A stretch of 64,000 nt of DNA from Micrococcales bacterium 31B (GCA_022803075.1 JAFFTF010000002.1:350090-414089), one strand, 5' to 3'; shown: positions 14,001 to 22,283, counted from the stretch's first letter. Numbers and translations: made by a program. The notes: a model not told the origin generated them from the letters alone.

Positions 14001-14518
14001 GCCTGTGGGACGCGAACCTGCCCGCCACCGACCCCGCCGCGTGGCGCATCACGGGCGCGGGGCCCGCCGAGTGGGCGGCGCAGGGAGAGCGCCGCATGTT
14101 CAACGTCGGCGGCCTGTTTGGCGAGCGCCACGGCTGGCACGAGCCCACCTTCAACGCATCGGCCTGGACGCCCGCGGCCACCCTCACCGCGTCGGCCCCC
14201 GGCATCCGGTGGTATCGCAGCGAGTTCACCCTGCACACCCCGCCCGGGCAGGAGACCGCCTACCGCGCGACGATCCACTCGGAACGCTTCGACGCGGGCC
14301 GCACCGACGGCAGCCAGGTGCTGATCTTCGTGAACGGATGGAACGCGGGCGTCTACATCGGCGACATCGGCCCCCAGCACGAGTTCACTATTCCGAGCGG
14401 GTGGCTGCGCGCCAACGGCCGCAACATGATCGCGGCCGTGGTGTGCGCGAAGTCGGCGGGTCAGGGCCCGCAGTCGATCACCCTCGACCCGGTCTACACG
14501 GCGACGCTGGCGCCGTAG
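11096..14518 (+). CDS. Tat-exported GH35 beta-galactosidase
   Basis: The product is about 1140 aa. The N terminus is a twin-arginine signal (LSRRHFVGFSAASAGLATLG), so it is exported folded. The GH35 catalytic barrel begins near FHHWRLPSPEHW. The acid/base region is YQVENELIAED (the ENE motif) and the nucleophile region is FVTESQGGAF. The motif FNYYMIFGGTNWG is also characteristic of GH35. The C-terminal two thirds are beta-sandwich modules like those of long fungal and actinobacterial GH35 enzymes, and may bind carbohydrate. Start ATG 11096 follows AAAGGTGG; the upstream ATG 11057 would bury the signal. It probably releases terminal galactose from plant or host glycans. The exact linkage preference is not readable. 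Confidence 0.9.
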   Translation: MTPPLALSRRHFVGFSAASAGLATLGAPLLHPAGAHAGEAPATSAAGRAVSWDAHSFSVAGERLNVWSGEFHHWRLPSPEHWRDLLQKMRAAGYNTVSLYFFWGLHQSELGGDFDFSGIGDIDTLLTMAAEEGLYVVARPGPYINAEVSMGGLPSFLVNREGSQRTTEPAALAASLAWLSAVNEIIARHQVTDGGGTVVLYQVENELIAEDAERIAFLRALADSVRQDGITVPLFHNDYGLGGRFADLSTTGLDFYAYDQYPLGFNAGGQRNRIGEAEESFRGFAPDSPHFVTESQGGAFTPWGASFNADQAYAFTDPAFTRQWSVRNIGNGVTAFNYYMIFGGTNWGWTGSPSSGFTSYDYGAAITEDRKITEKFTVQKEYGYYFAGVPECAASDPAPAPAVTVHEGAAVLAYQRIALDAPAAGGLTRRLVGVRLADSNDTTDTRFSLALHPGDAAGGGEWVTSESEGDAVVYRGAWEQTADPTALGGSYRASATTGDTATHRFTGTRVQVITPTLTDFGVAEVSLDGAVHGTFSARVDSDQNKPAQQVSYEIGDLAHGEHEVVVRVTGQTAPGGSNNGGGSRVAVDGFRSISDTAGAPNPGPASVRWPVVPQAEGTTLRLPGRDALQLTLGGLLGPARLGYTTSLIFGAALPRRGGHVQYLVGQGGEPGETVLLFDEEPAVNAGAAHTVWDAARGELRVNYTHGAPEEITVTPRAGTPLTLRIMDRTHAASVWLLGGPDAHQGEPAPVIAVEGANVALTVRYEGASAHVTGHLYGAATLRIDAPDTIKTVHWNGRATAVGSGPVSVAAPGPQPPAPVQLAWRGTDEAPEAHPAFDASGWTLATATDGFNGYQTVGSQGVVLDSNRYGYFTGSVWYRGEFTGAPGSTVRLNGNGGTGQPGHGKAPAFMQAWINGTYLGAVPAQSDWRELALAEGIVRVGEPNVIAVVVHNLGLNLDWSDDGLSKQTRGLWDANLPATDPAAWRITGAGPAEWAAQGERRMFNVGGLFGERHGWHEPTFNASAWTPAATLTASAPGIRWYRSEFTLHTPPGQETAYRATIHSERFDAGRTDGSQVLIFVNGWNAGVYIGDIGPQHEFTIPSGWLRANGRNMIAAVVCAKSAGQGPQSITLDPVYTATLAP

Positions 14519-14598
14519 GCGGCGCGGGCGCCCGACTGCGCTGGCGGGTGGGCCCGTCGTCGTGATGCGCGCGCACCGGCTCACGGTCGGTCTCGGCG

Positions 14599-14711
14599 CG
14601 CGGTGCTTTCGCCGCTGCGCACGGAGAGCGGGGTTGCCGTGTGGGCCGCCGACTCAGTGCGGATTCCCGTGGGTTCGCTCGATCACTGGGAGGGCTCGAC
14701 TCGCTGAGGGC
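14599..14711 (+). pseudogene. Duplicated 3' fragment of the gene at 18332-18763
   Basis: These 113 bp repeat the end of the downstream gene (18655-18767) almost exactly. In the matching frame, 14603-14707 encodes 34 residues beginning VLSPLRTESGVAVWAA and ending DHWEGSTR before TGA. Only three residues differ from the other copy, and the differences look like ordinary point mutations. There is no start or ribosome-binding site, so this is an orphan gene end. The surrounding 14519-14776 shows no other gene. Confidence 0.85.
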
Positions 14712-14776
14712 TTCACCGAGCACACCCGCAGATCGACACGATGAACCGCCAAAATCACGTGGATGGTGAGCGGAAT

Positions 14777-15268
14777 TTATGAGAACTGCTCCAGTTCAAA
14801 CCCAAACATGTTCCACCCAATCGACAGCGTGAGAATACTCCAGTCGGGCCCGCTCGGGGATGTCGATAACCACTCTATCGCCTTCTCCAATGTGACCACT
14901 ACTCCACCGACGGTAAAGTAACCTTCTTCATGGGCATGCATGAGGATATGCACCATGTCTCCATAGTGCAATGATTCGGCAATCTCGGGCGACTGCACGT
15001 CAATCCTATAAAAATGACCGGTCACCTGCTGCGGCAGGGCAACTTTCTGATTCACGAGGTACTTCATAAACAGTTCCGTGTCGCGATCTGTAAGAAATAC
15101 CCCGGCCAAGCATTCCATTTTCTCTAACGGATCCGTCAGCGAAACTGTTCGCAATAATTCTCCGGTCGATTGCACGCGATCACCATCCACACTTAAAATC
15201 CTGCTTTGGCGTCCTGGCGGATTTACCCGCCCCGTAATAGGTTTGTCCATTGGTCCAGGTGTACTCAA
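14777..15268 (-). CDS. Hypothetical protein in AT-rich island
   Basis: An open frame of up to 163 aa, clearly lower in G+C than the rest of the window. The reading is protein-like (LTDRDTELFMKYLVNQKVALPQ; YGDMVHILMHAHEEGYFTVGG), but I recognise no family and see no signal peptide. It overlaps the preceding damaged ORF by about 90 bp from the first ATG. GTG 15190 or GTG 15175, right at the preceding stop, are plausible later starts. It probably came with the neighbouring secreted-protein remnant as a transferred cassette. Confidence 0.45.
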   Translation of the reverse strand: MSTPGPMDKPITGRVNPPGRQSRILSVDGDRVQSTGELLRTVSLTDPLEKMECLAGVFLTDRDTELFMKYLVNQKVALPQQVTGHFYRIDVQSPEIAESLHYGDMVHILMHAHEEGYFTVGGVVVTLEKAIEWLSTSPSGPDWSILTLSIGWNMFGFELEQFS

Positions 15269-15763
15269 TGTTTGCTACGGCATAGAAGCCGTTTGTGTTG
15301 CTGTTATGCTTGCATTTGAACTCCATTTTCCAATTTTTGAGCGATTTCTGCCCGAAGTTCTGAGCATTCCATACACCCAAATAAACATCGTCGCCAAACG
15401 GCCTCGCCGTCCACAGCGAAACATTGTGAATTAGGTGGACAGGAGCAAGTGTGCACGTGACCTGACTGTGCACCCCAGAATCCATCCCGTCTCACCCGGA
15501 CCTGGTACAGATTTGTACCTGTCATGGAGATAATCAAGGTTTGCGGTACATCCTGCTGGATTGCTGGGATTTGGTGTAGACGATCTTGTCGAGAGTGTCG
15601 GGCCGATTTTTGTGTCTTCCAATTCGAAGACAATTGCCCCGGGCGGCGTTGGTAGTGGATCAATATCTTGCGCATGCGCGACTGCAGGTGGCATGAATGT
15701 CATGATTCCAACGGCAACCATTGCTCCCCACTTATATAGTACCTTCATTTGCCGTATCTCCAA
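15180..15763 (-). pseudogene. Remnant of a small secreted protein, apparently frameshifted
   Basis: The first frame (from 15763; a better start is ATG at 15748) opens with a signal peptide (KVLYKWGAMVAVGIMTFMPPAVAHA), then about 75 residues. Protein-like text then continues in a second frame (VPQTLIISMTGTNLYQVRV) and a third (VSLWTARPFGDDVYLGVWNAQ, then MEFKCKHNSNTNGFYAVA), ending at TGA 15180. Read as one, this makes a secreted Cys-containing protein broken by two small indels. Three separate tiny genes are less likely. Composition is AT-rich, unlike the host, suggesting transfer. Family unknown. Confidence 0.45.
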
Positions 15764-15855
15764 TACTCGCTGGCCTCACCGAACTCCGATGCATCCAAGC
15801 GCGATGTATGTCAGTCAGCCTGGCACGTTAGGCCTATTTTGTCAATGAAATTACT

Positions 15856-17301
15856 GGCTCTTCAGAGTTGAGTGTGGGGTGAGGCGTCGAGTCCTCCAGC
15901 GATGAGGAGCATGCGCAAGCGGTAGTGTTCGAAGTTTCTGAACCCGCGGGCGATGCGGCGGCCGAGTTCGATGATCCCGTTTATCGCTTCCGTGCCCCCG
16001 TTGCTCGCACCGTTGGTATCGAAGTAGGCCAGGAATGCGGTCTTCCATCGGCGGAGGGTTTTTCCCAGTCGGGCGATCTCGGGGATGGGGCAACTCGGCA
16101 GTGTGTTGATCAGCCGCGTAGCGAGGCGGCGGCCCTGGGCGGGCGTGGCTTGGTGGAACACGTCCCGCAAGTTCTGGGCGCAGTGGTAGGCAACTTCAAC
16201 ATGAAGGTGTGCGGGGTGAGCGGTGAACGCGGTTTCCAGCCGTTCCTGCTGGCGAGGGGTGAGACGACTGCGGGCGGCGCGCAGGACATGTCGGATCCCG
16301 TAGAGCGGGTCACCCTTGCGGCCGCGATGACCGAGGGTTTCTTGCTGGATCCGGCGGCGAACGTCATCGACTGCCGCGCCGGCGAGTTTGACGATATGGA
16401 AAGCATCCAACACTGCGGTCGCGTCCTCCACCTGGTCATCGATGGCGTTCTTGTATCCCTGGAACGGGTCCAAGGTGGCGACTTGGACACCCTTGCGGAA
16501 GTCCTCCCCGCGGGTTTGAAGCCAATCACGGTAGGCTTTCTCGGATCTGCCAGGGACCAGTTCCAGCAGCCTGGCAGTGGGATGGGGACTGCGGGTGAGA
16601 TCGACCATCCCGGTGAGTTCCTTGGGGCCACGTTTACGGGGGTCACGGTGGTGCCAGATGTGTTCGTCTACGCCGAGGACGTGCACGCCCTCGAAGCGCG
16701 ACGGGTCGTGCGCGGCCCGGGCCAGGACGGGTTCGATCTGAGACCATAGGGTGTTCCAGGTCGTGCCGAGTTGGCGGGCAAGACCCTGGATCGTTGCTCC
16801 CTCACGACGGAGTTGACCGATCGCCCACCGGATAGCGCGGGCACCGAGCAGGCCCCGTGGTGCACACACGGCAGGGTTCTGCTCGACGAAGGTGGATACC
16901 TTGCAGGCATCCTCTTGGCAGCTCCAGCGGCGTTTGCGCCAACGAATGGTGACGGGCCTGCCCGCCCACGGCGCATCGATCACGGAGACCGTCACTCGGC
17001 CGTGACCAGTGGCAATGACAGCGCAACCGGGGCAGCCGGCCACCGGATCACACGACTCCACCTCCAACGTCAGACCCGGGTCAGTCTTGACGACAGTGAC
17101 CAGATGCAGGCCAGGGAAGTCAAGGAGAACATCGCAACGTCCGCAACGGTCAAGCGCATCCGGGCAGGCACACGTAGAGTAGGTCATAGTCGAGGTCCTT
17201 GGTACGAGCAGAGGTAGAAGTCCACTCATCATCAAGGACCTCGACGCCTACCCCCAAATCCCCGCCACCACCAACCCACCCACACTCAACTCTGAAGAGC
17301 C
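15856..17301. mobile_element. Complete ISL3-family insertion sequence
   Basis: A 1446-bp element bounded by inverted repeats of at least 23 bp. The left end starts GGCTCTTCAGAGTTGAGTGT at 15856, and the right end is its exact reverse complement finishing at 17301. It carries one transposase gene whose stop codon lies inside the left repeat. Flanking 8-mers are AAATTACT on the left and ACTTTACT on the right, 6 of 8 identical, so an 8-bp target duplication, usual for ISL3, is only imperfectly visible. Confidence 0.92.
15862..17187 (-). CDS. ISL3 family transposase
   Basis: The product is about 441 aa. The N-terminal zinc-finger region (CGRCDVLLDFPG, then CPGCAVIATGHG) is followed by the helix-turn-helix and the DDE-type catalytic core. 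Landmarks are LGVDEHIWHHRD (first acidic residue), VATLDPFQGYKNAI and VLDAFHIVKLA (second Asp) and GTEAINGIIELGRRIARGFRNFEHYRLRM (Glu), quoted as key words only. The length is normal for ISL3 and the frame is uninterrupted, so the element may still be active. Start ATG 17187 (MTYSTCACPD) is preferred; the frame extends upstream to 17235. Confidence 0.93.
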   Translation of the reverse strand: MTYSTCACPDALDRCGRCDVLLDFPGLHLVTVVKTDPGLTLEVESCDPVAGCPGCAVIATGHGRVTVSVIDAPWAGRPVTIRWRKRRWSCQEDACKVSTFVEQNPAVCAPRGLLGARAIRWAIGQLRREGATIQGLARQLGTTWNTLWSQIEPVLARAAHDPSRFEGVHVLGVDEHIWHHRDPRKRGPKELTGMVDLTRSPHPTARLLELVPGRSEKAYRDWLQTRGEDFRKGVQVATLDPFQGYKNAIDDQVEDATAVLDAFHIVKLAGAAVDDVRRRIQQETLGHRGRKGDPLYGIRHVLRAARSRLTPRQQERLETAFTAHPAHLHVEVAYHCAQNLRDVFHQATPAQGRRLATRLINTLPSCPIPEIARLGKTLRRWKTAFLAYFDTNGASNGGTEAINGIIELGRRIARGFRNFEHYRLRMLLIAGGLDASPHTQL

Positions 17302-17581
17302 ACTTTACTCAAGGAATGTGCTCCACGTAAGGGCGAGGAGGAAGACAGCGGATCTGGGACCGGATCTCTTGAAAGGAAGGCCCACAGCCTCGTCAGTCTG
17401 AATACCCAGCCTGGCAGACTCGCGAAAACGATGCAGACCGAGGTCGGAGCCGAACACGCTGAAGTACCGTGAGTTGCGAAGAGGCGGCGGCCATCACGCG
17501 GTGACCGGGCGCGTCGGGTGACTCGCCTCACGGGCGCCGATTCTCAGCGGTTCCTCAGAGCGCGTGCGGAATCCTTACCGT
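17302..17581. other. Intergenic stretch between the IS element and the PAP2 gene
   Basis: 280 bp. One 81-codon open frame lies on the minus strand but has no start signal or recognisable protein character. I see no RNA gene. The last 20 bp should hold the promoter of the PAP2 gene. Confidence 0.4.
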
Positions 17582-18310
17582 ATGACCCTCAACGAAACCT
17601 CCCCTGCCAGCGCGGCCCCGCGAGCGTCCGCCCTGAATGCCCGCCCGGCGGCTCCCCTCGACCGGCTCGCCGCGCGGCCCCTGACCGGTCGCCTCACCCT
17701 CGCGGCCCTCGCCCTGGTGATCGTCGTGGGCGCGGGATTCGCGCTGCGCCCCATCACCGCGGAGATGCCCCTGCTCGTGTCGCTGTCGGCGCTGCACGTG
17801 GGGGCCGTGCAGGCCGTCACGCTCGGCGTGTATGCGGCACTTGAGCCTCCGTTCGCGATCTGCCTTGCGGTGGTGACGGCGGGCCTCGTCTGGGCGCGGC
17901 TGCACTCGTGGCGCGTGGGCCTGTGGTTTGGACTCTCGGTGGCGGTGGCGTGGCTGCCCGTGTGGATCATCAAGCAACTCGTGCACCGCGAGCGGCCCGA
18001 CGCCCTGCTGCTCGCACACCCGCTCACGCCCACTCCGCACGACCTCGGTTACCCGAGCGGTCACACCGCGTTCGTGACGGTCTTCGCGGTGGTGCTCGCG
18101 ACCCTGCTGGCGGGCTCGCGGTGGCGCGGGCTCGCGGTTACCCTCGGCGCGCTTGCCGTCGCGATGGTGGCGCTCTCGGTGCTGCTTGACGGCGTGCACT
18201 ACCCGAGCGATACGCTGGCCTCGATGGCGTGGGGGCTCGCCGTGACCCCCGCCGTGACCGTGATCGTCGCCCGCGTGGTAAATCGGGGCGGCGCGCTGCT
18301 CCGACGCTAA
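17582..18310 (+). CDS. PAP2 superfamily phosphatase (membrane phosphatidic acid phosphatase-like)
   Basis: About 242 aa with five or six membrane helices. All three catalytic motifs are present: KQLVHRERP (KxxxxxxRP), GYPSGHTAF (PSGH) and LLDGVHYPSD (the His/Asp motif, with Leu-Leu-Asp-Gly before the histidine in place of the usual SR start). Such enzymes remove phosphate from lipid phosphates such as phosphatidic acid or undecaprenyl pyrophosphate on the outer face of the membrane. Start ATG 17582 (MTLNETSP) is favoured over an upstream codon. Just downstream is the interrupted gene at 18332. Confidence 0.87.
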   Translation: MTLNETSPASAAPRASALNARPAAPLDRLAARPLTGRLTLAALALVIVVGAGFALRPITAEMPLLVSLSALHVGAVQAVTLGVYAALEPPFAICLAVVTAGLVWARLHSWRVGLWFGLSVAVAWLPVWIIKQLVHRERPDALLLAHPLTPTPHDLGYPSGHTAFVTVFAVVLATLLAGSRWRGLAVTLGALAVAMVALSVLLDGVHYPSDTLASMAWGLAVTPAVTVIVARVVNRGGALLRR

Positions 18311-18331
18311 GCCGCTGCCTACCTACCTCGA

Positions 18332-18763
18332 ATGACCGCCAATCGCCTCAGGAGCGCAACCGTGCACTCGTTTCTCGACCTGCTAAGTCGTGATCTCTCG
18401 ACCGCCTCGCTGCCCTGCACCCTCGGGCTCTATCATCGGCCCACTCAGGCCTGGGTGTACGGCGCCGGCGATGGAGCGCCCGACGATTTTGAGGGCGACT
18501 ACGTGCTGGCTCTGCCCGGCCGCATGTAGGCGATCGGGACCTCGGCCGACGGCGCGCCGTGCAGCCTCGACCTGATGAATGCGGTTCAGGATTGGGTGGT
18601 GGACGAGACTCGGCGCGCCTGGCCAGAACTTCACCTCGCTACGGGAGAGTCTCTCGCGGTGCTTTCGCCGCTGCGCACGGAGAGCGGGGTTGCCGTGTGG
18701 GCCGCCAACTCGGTGCGTGTTCCTGTGGGTTCGCTCGATCGCTGGGAGGGCTCGACTCGCTGA
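18332..18763 (+). pseudogene. Small unknown gene interrupted by an in-frame TAG
   Basis: The frame runs 143 codons from ATG 18332 to TGA 18761 and is broken only by TAG at 18527-18529. The two halves (TVHSFLDLLSRDLSTASLPC..., and MNAVQDWVVDETRRAWPEL...EGSTR) sit in the same frame with protein-like text running through the stop (AIGTSADGAPCSLDL). The second half is the part duplicated at 14599. There is no signal peptide and no recognised family. An amber mutation of a CAG or similar codon is the simplest explanation; the downstream half could only be made by re-initiation at ATG 18575. Confidence 0.7.
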
Positions 18764-18797
18764 GGGCGAGCGCGCAGCTAGTGCGTGAACTGCGGAC

Positions 18798-19448
18798 TTA
18801 GGCCGGGTCGCCCAGCCGGTATCCCTGGCCCCGAACCGTCGCGATGAGGTCGCGCTCGGTCTTGCGGCGCAGGTAATACACGTAGGTATCGACCGTTGAC
18901 TCGAGGTCGTCGCGCTCGAAAACCGCCGAGAGAATCTGCCGCCGCGAGAACGTCGTCTCGGGGTTGCGCGCGAGCAGTTCGAGCAGCGCAGACTCGGTGG
19001 GGGTGAGGGCGATGCGCCCCGTGTACGGAGTCGCGACGGTGTGCGCCTCGGGGTCGAACACCCAACTGCCGAGGTCGATCTCGCGGCCCCCTAGAGTGCG
19101 CGTGAGCGCCCGCAGCCGCGCCTCGAGTTCGTCGATCTCGAACGGCTTCACGAGGTAGTCGTTCGCTCCCGCGTCGAGCCCAAACACCCTGTCGGTCACG
19201 GTGCCGAGCGCCGTGAGCATGAGCACGGGGGTCGCGATGCGGGCCCGCCGCAGCCGCGCGATGAGGTCGGCGCCGTCGCCGTCGGGCAGACGCCGGTCGG
19301 TCACGATCACATCAAACACCCGGCTGCGCACGGCCTCCCCCGCCGCCGCGCACGAGGTCATGAGCGTGACCTCCCACCGCTCGCCGAGCACCTCGCACAG
19401 CAGGGGCCCCAACCGGGCATCGTCTTCGACCAGCAGCAGCGTTTTCAT
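18798..19448 (-). CDS. OmpR/PhoB-family response regulator
   Basis: The product is 216 aa. The receiver domain has the acidic pair VEDD near the N terminus, the phospho-acceptor Asp in VIVTDRRLPDGDG, the Thr in MLTALG and the Lys in YLVKPF. The C-terminal winged helix is of OmpR type (LTPTESALLELLARNPETTFSRRQIL; VDTYVYYLRRKTE). Its ATG overlaps the TGA of the sensor kinase gene (ATGA), so the two are one operon. Target genes are unknown. Confidence 0.94.
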   Translation of the reverse strand: MKTLLLVEDDARLGPLLCEVLGERWEVTLMTSCAAAGEAVRSRVFDVIVTDRRLPDGDGADLIARLRRARIATPVLMLTALGTVTDRVFGLDAGANDYLVKPFEIDELEARLRALTRTLGGREIDLGSWVFDPEAHTVATPYTGRIALTPTESALLELLARNPETTFSRRQILSAVFERDDLESTVDTYVYYLRRKTERDLIATVRGQGYRLGDPA

Positions 19449-20644
19449 GGGCGCTGACCCCGGGGACGCTCCGGCGGCCCGTACGCCGGCACGCTCAGCG
19501 AGAACGTGGTGCCGTCGGGGCCGGTGGCGTCGAGGCTCACCGCGCCGCCCTGCGCGCTCATGACATCGCGGACCAGCGCGAGCCCCAGCCCGTGGCTCTC
19601 GCGCGGCTCCCTGCCCTCGAACGTGGGCGGCACTCCGCGCGCGAACCGATCGAAGACGCGATCGGCGTCGATGCCGAGCAGCCCCGGCCCCGTGTCGCGC
19701 ACGCTCAGCGTCACGGTCGCGGCGGTGGCGCCCAGCAGCACGTCGACGCTACCCCCGGGCGGGGTGTGCGTGAGCGCGTTGTCGAGCAGGGTGAAGAGGC
19801 AGCGGCGCAGGGCGCGGGCCTCGCACGCCGCGTGCGCTGTGTGCGCGGGTGCACCCTTGGCCCGCGTGTCGATCTGGTTGAGTGCGACCGAGAGGGTGGC
19901 CGCGACGGGGCGCAGGTCGTCGAGCACCTCGTCGATCACGGCGGCGGCATCGCACCCGGAGCGCGCCTCGCCCAGGGCGCCCGCCTCGCCCAGGGCGCCC
20001 GCCTCGCCCTGAGCGCCCGCCTCGCCCCGCGCGCCCGCGCCGCCCCGCGAACCCGCGCCGCCCCGCTCACCTGCCACCGCGCCGCCCGGCTCCCCGCGGG
20101 CCACCTCGGCGTCCAGCATCTCGCCCACGATGCGCGCGAGTTCCGCGACGTCGCCCTGCACGTCGCGCGCGCGGAGGCTGCGCGGGTCGTCCGGCCCGAG
20201 GTCGCGGCGGAGGTCGGCCCCGAGCGCCTGCGCCCGCGTGCTGAGCACCGCGAGCGGGGTGCGCAGCTCGTGGCTCGCGTCGGCGACGAAGCGACGCTGG
20301 CGCGCGAGCGAATCTGCCAGCGGGGCGACCGCGCGTCCGGCCAGCAGGGTGCCCGCGAGGCCCGCCCCCGCGACCGCCCCCACGCCGACCAGCGCGACCG
20401 CGACCGCGAGGTCGACGGGGTCGAGCACGAGCGAGACGTGACCGCCGGGCAGCACGGCGCCCTCGCGGTCCACCGCCACCTTGTACCAGAAGAAGGCCGC
20501 GACGAGCAGCGCGCCCAGCACCACGAGGGCCGCCGAGACGGCGGCCACGCGCAGTCCGATGCGGGTCGCGGTGGCGCGCACGAGGGGCGCGTCGGCGGCT
20601 TCGCCTCGTGCTGGGGGGCGGACGCGCGGGCGGCTACTTGGCAT
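19445..20644 (-). CDS. Sensor histidine kinase partner of the OmpR regulator
   Basis: About 399 aa. Two membrane helices ([22 protein letters not shown] and [22 protein letters not shown]) flank a very short external loop. The phospho-acceptor H-box is [16 protein letters not shown]. The ATP-binding domain shows the N-box [21 protein letters not shown] and [13 protein letters not shown]. Between the H-box helices and the ATPase domain is an unusual Gly/Ala/Glu repeat tract. ATG 20644 is preceded by AAGGAGA; the longer frame upstream overlaps the regulatory region of the fuconate operon. The short sensor loop suggests sensing in the membrane or through a partner. Confidence 0.9.
   Translation of the reverse strand: MPSSRPRVRPPARGEAADAPLVRATATRIGLRVAAVSAALVVLGALLVAAFFWYKVAVDREGAVLPGGHVSLVLDPVDLAVAVALVGVGAVAGAGLAGTLLAGRAVAPLADSLARQRRFVADASHELRTPLAVLSTRAQALGADLRRDLGPDDPRSLRARDVQGDVAELARIVGEMLDAEVARGEPGGAVAGERGGAGSRGGAGARGEAGAQGEAGALGEAGALGEARSGCDAAAVIDEVLDDLRPVAATLSVALNQIDTRAKGAPAHTAHAACEARALRRCLFTLLDNALTHTPPGGSVDVLLGATAATVTLSVRDTGPGLLGIDADRVFDRFARGVPPTFEGREPRESHGLGLALVRDVMSAQGGAVSLDATGPDGTTFSLSVPAYGPPERPRGQRP
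19966..20080. repeat. Low-complexity tandem repeats inside the histidine kinase gene
   Basis: Near-identical 18-bp units (on the plus strand reading GCGCCCGCCTCGCCCAGG and variants) encode [18 protein letters not shown] steps of the kinase. All are multiples of three and keep the frame. Confidence 0.7.
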
Positions 20645-20742
20645 CTCAGTCTCCTTGGCCTCCCGCGGGGGACGGGAGTTCTCTGCCCTCGAATATAGCC
20701 GCACGGTGGGTCCGGGCGGCTGCCCCGGCAGTGCGGGCACGC

Positions 20743-20872
20743 AGATCTGATGTCTCAGCGCACCAGATCGGATGTCTGGGCGGCAGTTTGGACAATGAGA
20801 ATACTTTTTACCCAAAAACAGCGAACAAAGTGAGTCCCATGCCACTAGCATGTACTCATACATCGGATGTTT
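20743..20872 (+). promoter_or_regulatory. Three copies of an operator-like motif upstream of the fuconate operon
   Basis: The motif A(G/C)ATC-N-GATGT-(C/T)T occurs at 20743-20755, 20765-20777 and 20860-20872. The third is a 5-1-5 inverted repeat, ACATC G GATGT. The first two start exactly 22 bp apart, two helical turns. An ATC-N-GAT core is common for GntR-family regulators of sugar-acid genes; that assignment is inference. The region also contains the divergent promoter of the two-component system. Confidence 0.6.
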
Positions 20873-20919
20873 GGCCGCAATGTCGCGGCAAGACATCACC
20901 AGACCAATTGAGGAGACCT

Positions 20920-22245
20920 ATGGCCACCGTCACAGCCCTCCATGCCTTAGACATCAGGTTCCCCACCTCGCGTGAGCTCGACGGCTCCGACGCCATGAAC
21001 CCCGACCCCGACTACTCGGCCGCCTACGTGCGCCTAGAGACCGACGCCACCACCGGAGCGTCCGAACCCCCCGCCGAAACCCTCACGGGCCACGGCTTCG
21101 CGTTCACGATAGGCCGCGGTAACGACGTGCAAACCGCCGCCATCAAGGCCCTCACCCCGCACCTCGTGGGCCGCGACGTCGACGAGATCTGCGACAACCT
21201 CGGCGCCGTCTACCACGACCTCATGAACGACTCGCAACTGCGCTGGCTCGGCCCCGAAAAGGGTGTCATGCACATGGCCATCGGCGCCGTCGTCAACGCC
21301 GTGTGGGACCTGGCCTCGCGGCGCGCGGGCACACCCCTGTGGCGCTTCATCGCCGAGATGAGCCCCGAAGCCCTCGCCGACACGCTCGACTACCGCTACC
21401 TCAGCGACGTCTTCACTCGCGACGACGTGGTGGCCCGGCTGCGCGCCCTCGAACCCACGCGCGGCGAACGCATCGCGACGCTCGAACGAGAGGGGTACCC
21501 CGCCTACACGACCTCCCCCGGCTGGCTCGGCTACTCCGACGAGAAGCTCGTGCGACTCTGCCGCGAGGCCGTCGAGGCCGGCTTCAAGACCATCAAACTG
21601 AAGGTCGGCGCCGACGTTGACGAGGACGTGCGCCGCGTCGCCCTCGCACGCGAGACGGTCGGCCCCGAGATTCACCTCGCGGTCGACGCGAATCAACGCT
21701 GGGACGTCGCGAGCGCCATCGAGTGGATGAGCAGGCTTGAGGGCCACCAGCTCGCGTGGATCGAGGAGCCCACGAGCCCCGACGACGTGCTGGGCCACGC
21801 CGCGATTCGCCGCGGCATCGAAACCCCCGTGTCGACCGGCGAGCACACCCAAAATCGCGTCATCTTCAAGCAGTTGTTTCAGGCCGAGGCGGTCGACCTG
21901 ATTCAGATCGATGCCGCGCGCGTCGGCGGGGTCAACGAAAACCTCACCATCATGCTGCTCGCGGCGCACTTCGGCGTGCGCGTGTTCCCCCACGCGGGCG
22001 GGGTCGGCCTGTGCGAACTCGTGCAGCACATCGCGATGGCCGACTACGTCTCGATCAGCGGCGTGAAAGACGATCGCGCCATCGAGTTCGTTGACCACCT
22101 GCACGAGCACTTTGCGACCCCCACCGTGATTCGCGACGGCAACTACCTGCCGCCGCAGGCCCCCGGCTTCAGCGCCGAGATCCACCCCCAAACCCTCAGC
22201 GACTACGCGTTCCCGCAGGGCAGCGTGTGGTCCACGACCGCGTAA
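20920..22245 (+). CDS. L-fuconate dehydratase (enolase superfamily)
   Basis: About 441 aa, a mandelate racemase/muconate lactonising-type enzyme. Landmarks: [10 protein letters not shown] (the KxK catalytic motif), [10 protein letters not shown] (metal-ligand Asp), [18 protein letters not shown] (second metal ligand; this exact style is typical of L-fuconate dehydratase), VSTGEH (third ligand) and [15 protein letters not shown] (catalytic His). It dehydrates L-fuconate to 2-keto-3-deoxy-L-fuconate. ATG 20920 follows GAGGAGA. It heads an operon with a sugar ABC importer, which supports use of L-fucose or a related 6-deoxy sugar or sugar acid. Confidence 0.93.
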   Translation: MATVTALHALDIRFPTSRELDGSDAMNPDPDYSAAYVRLETDATTGASEPPAETLTGHGFAFTIGRGNDVQTAAIKALTPHLVGRDVDEICDNLGAVYHDLMNDSQLRWLGPEKGVMHMAIGAVVNAVWDLASRRAGTPLWRFIAEMSPEALADTLDYRYLSDVFTRDDVVARLRALEPTRGERIATLEREGYPAYTTSPGWLGYSDEKLVRLCREAVEAGFKTIKLKVGADVDEDVRRVALARETVGPEIHLAVDANQRWDVASAIEWMSRLEGHQLAWIEEPTSPDDVLGHAAIRRGIETPVSTGEHTQNRVIFKQLFQAEAVDLIQIDAARVGGVNENLTIMLLAAHFGVRVFPHAGGVGLCELVQHIAMADYVSISGVKDDRAIEFVDHLHEHFATPTVIRDGNYLPPQAPGFSAEIHPQTLSDYAFPQGSVWSTTA

Positions 22246-22283
22246 CCCCTCCCATCAGCACCAACACTTCAACGAGGAAGATC

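Noticed and set aside
17286-17531. A minus-strand open frame downstream of the ISL3 element.
   Set aside because: Composition and lack of start signals suggest chance; it also crosses the IS end.
20608-20919. An N-terminal extension of the fuconate dehydratase frame back to 20608.
   Set aside because: It would translate the divergent promoter region with the operator repeats; ATG 20920 has a proper ribosome-binding site and the family N terminus.
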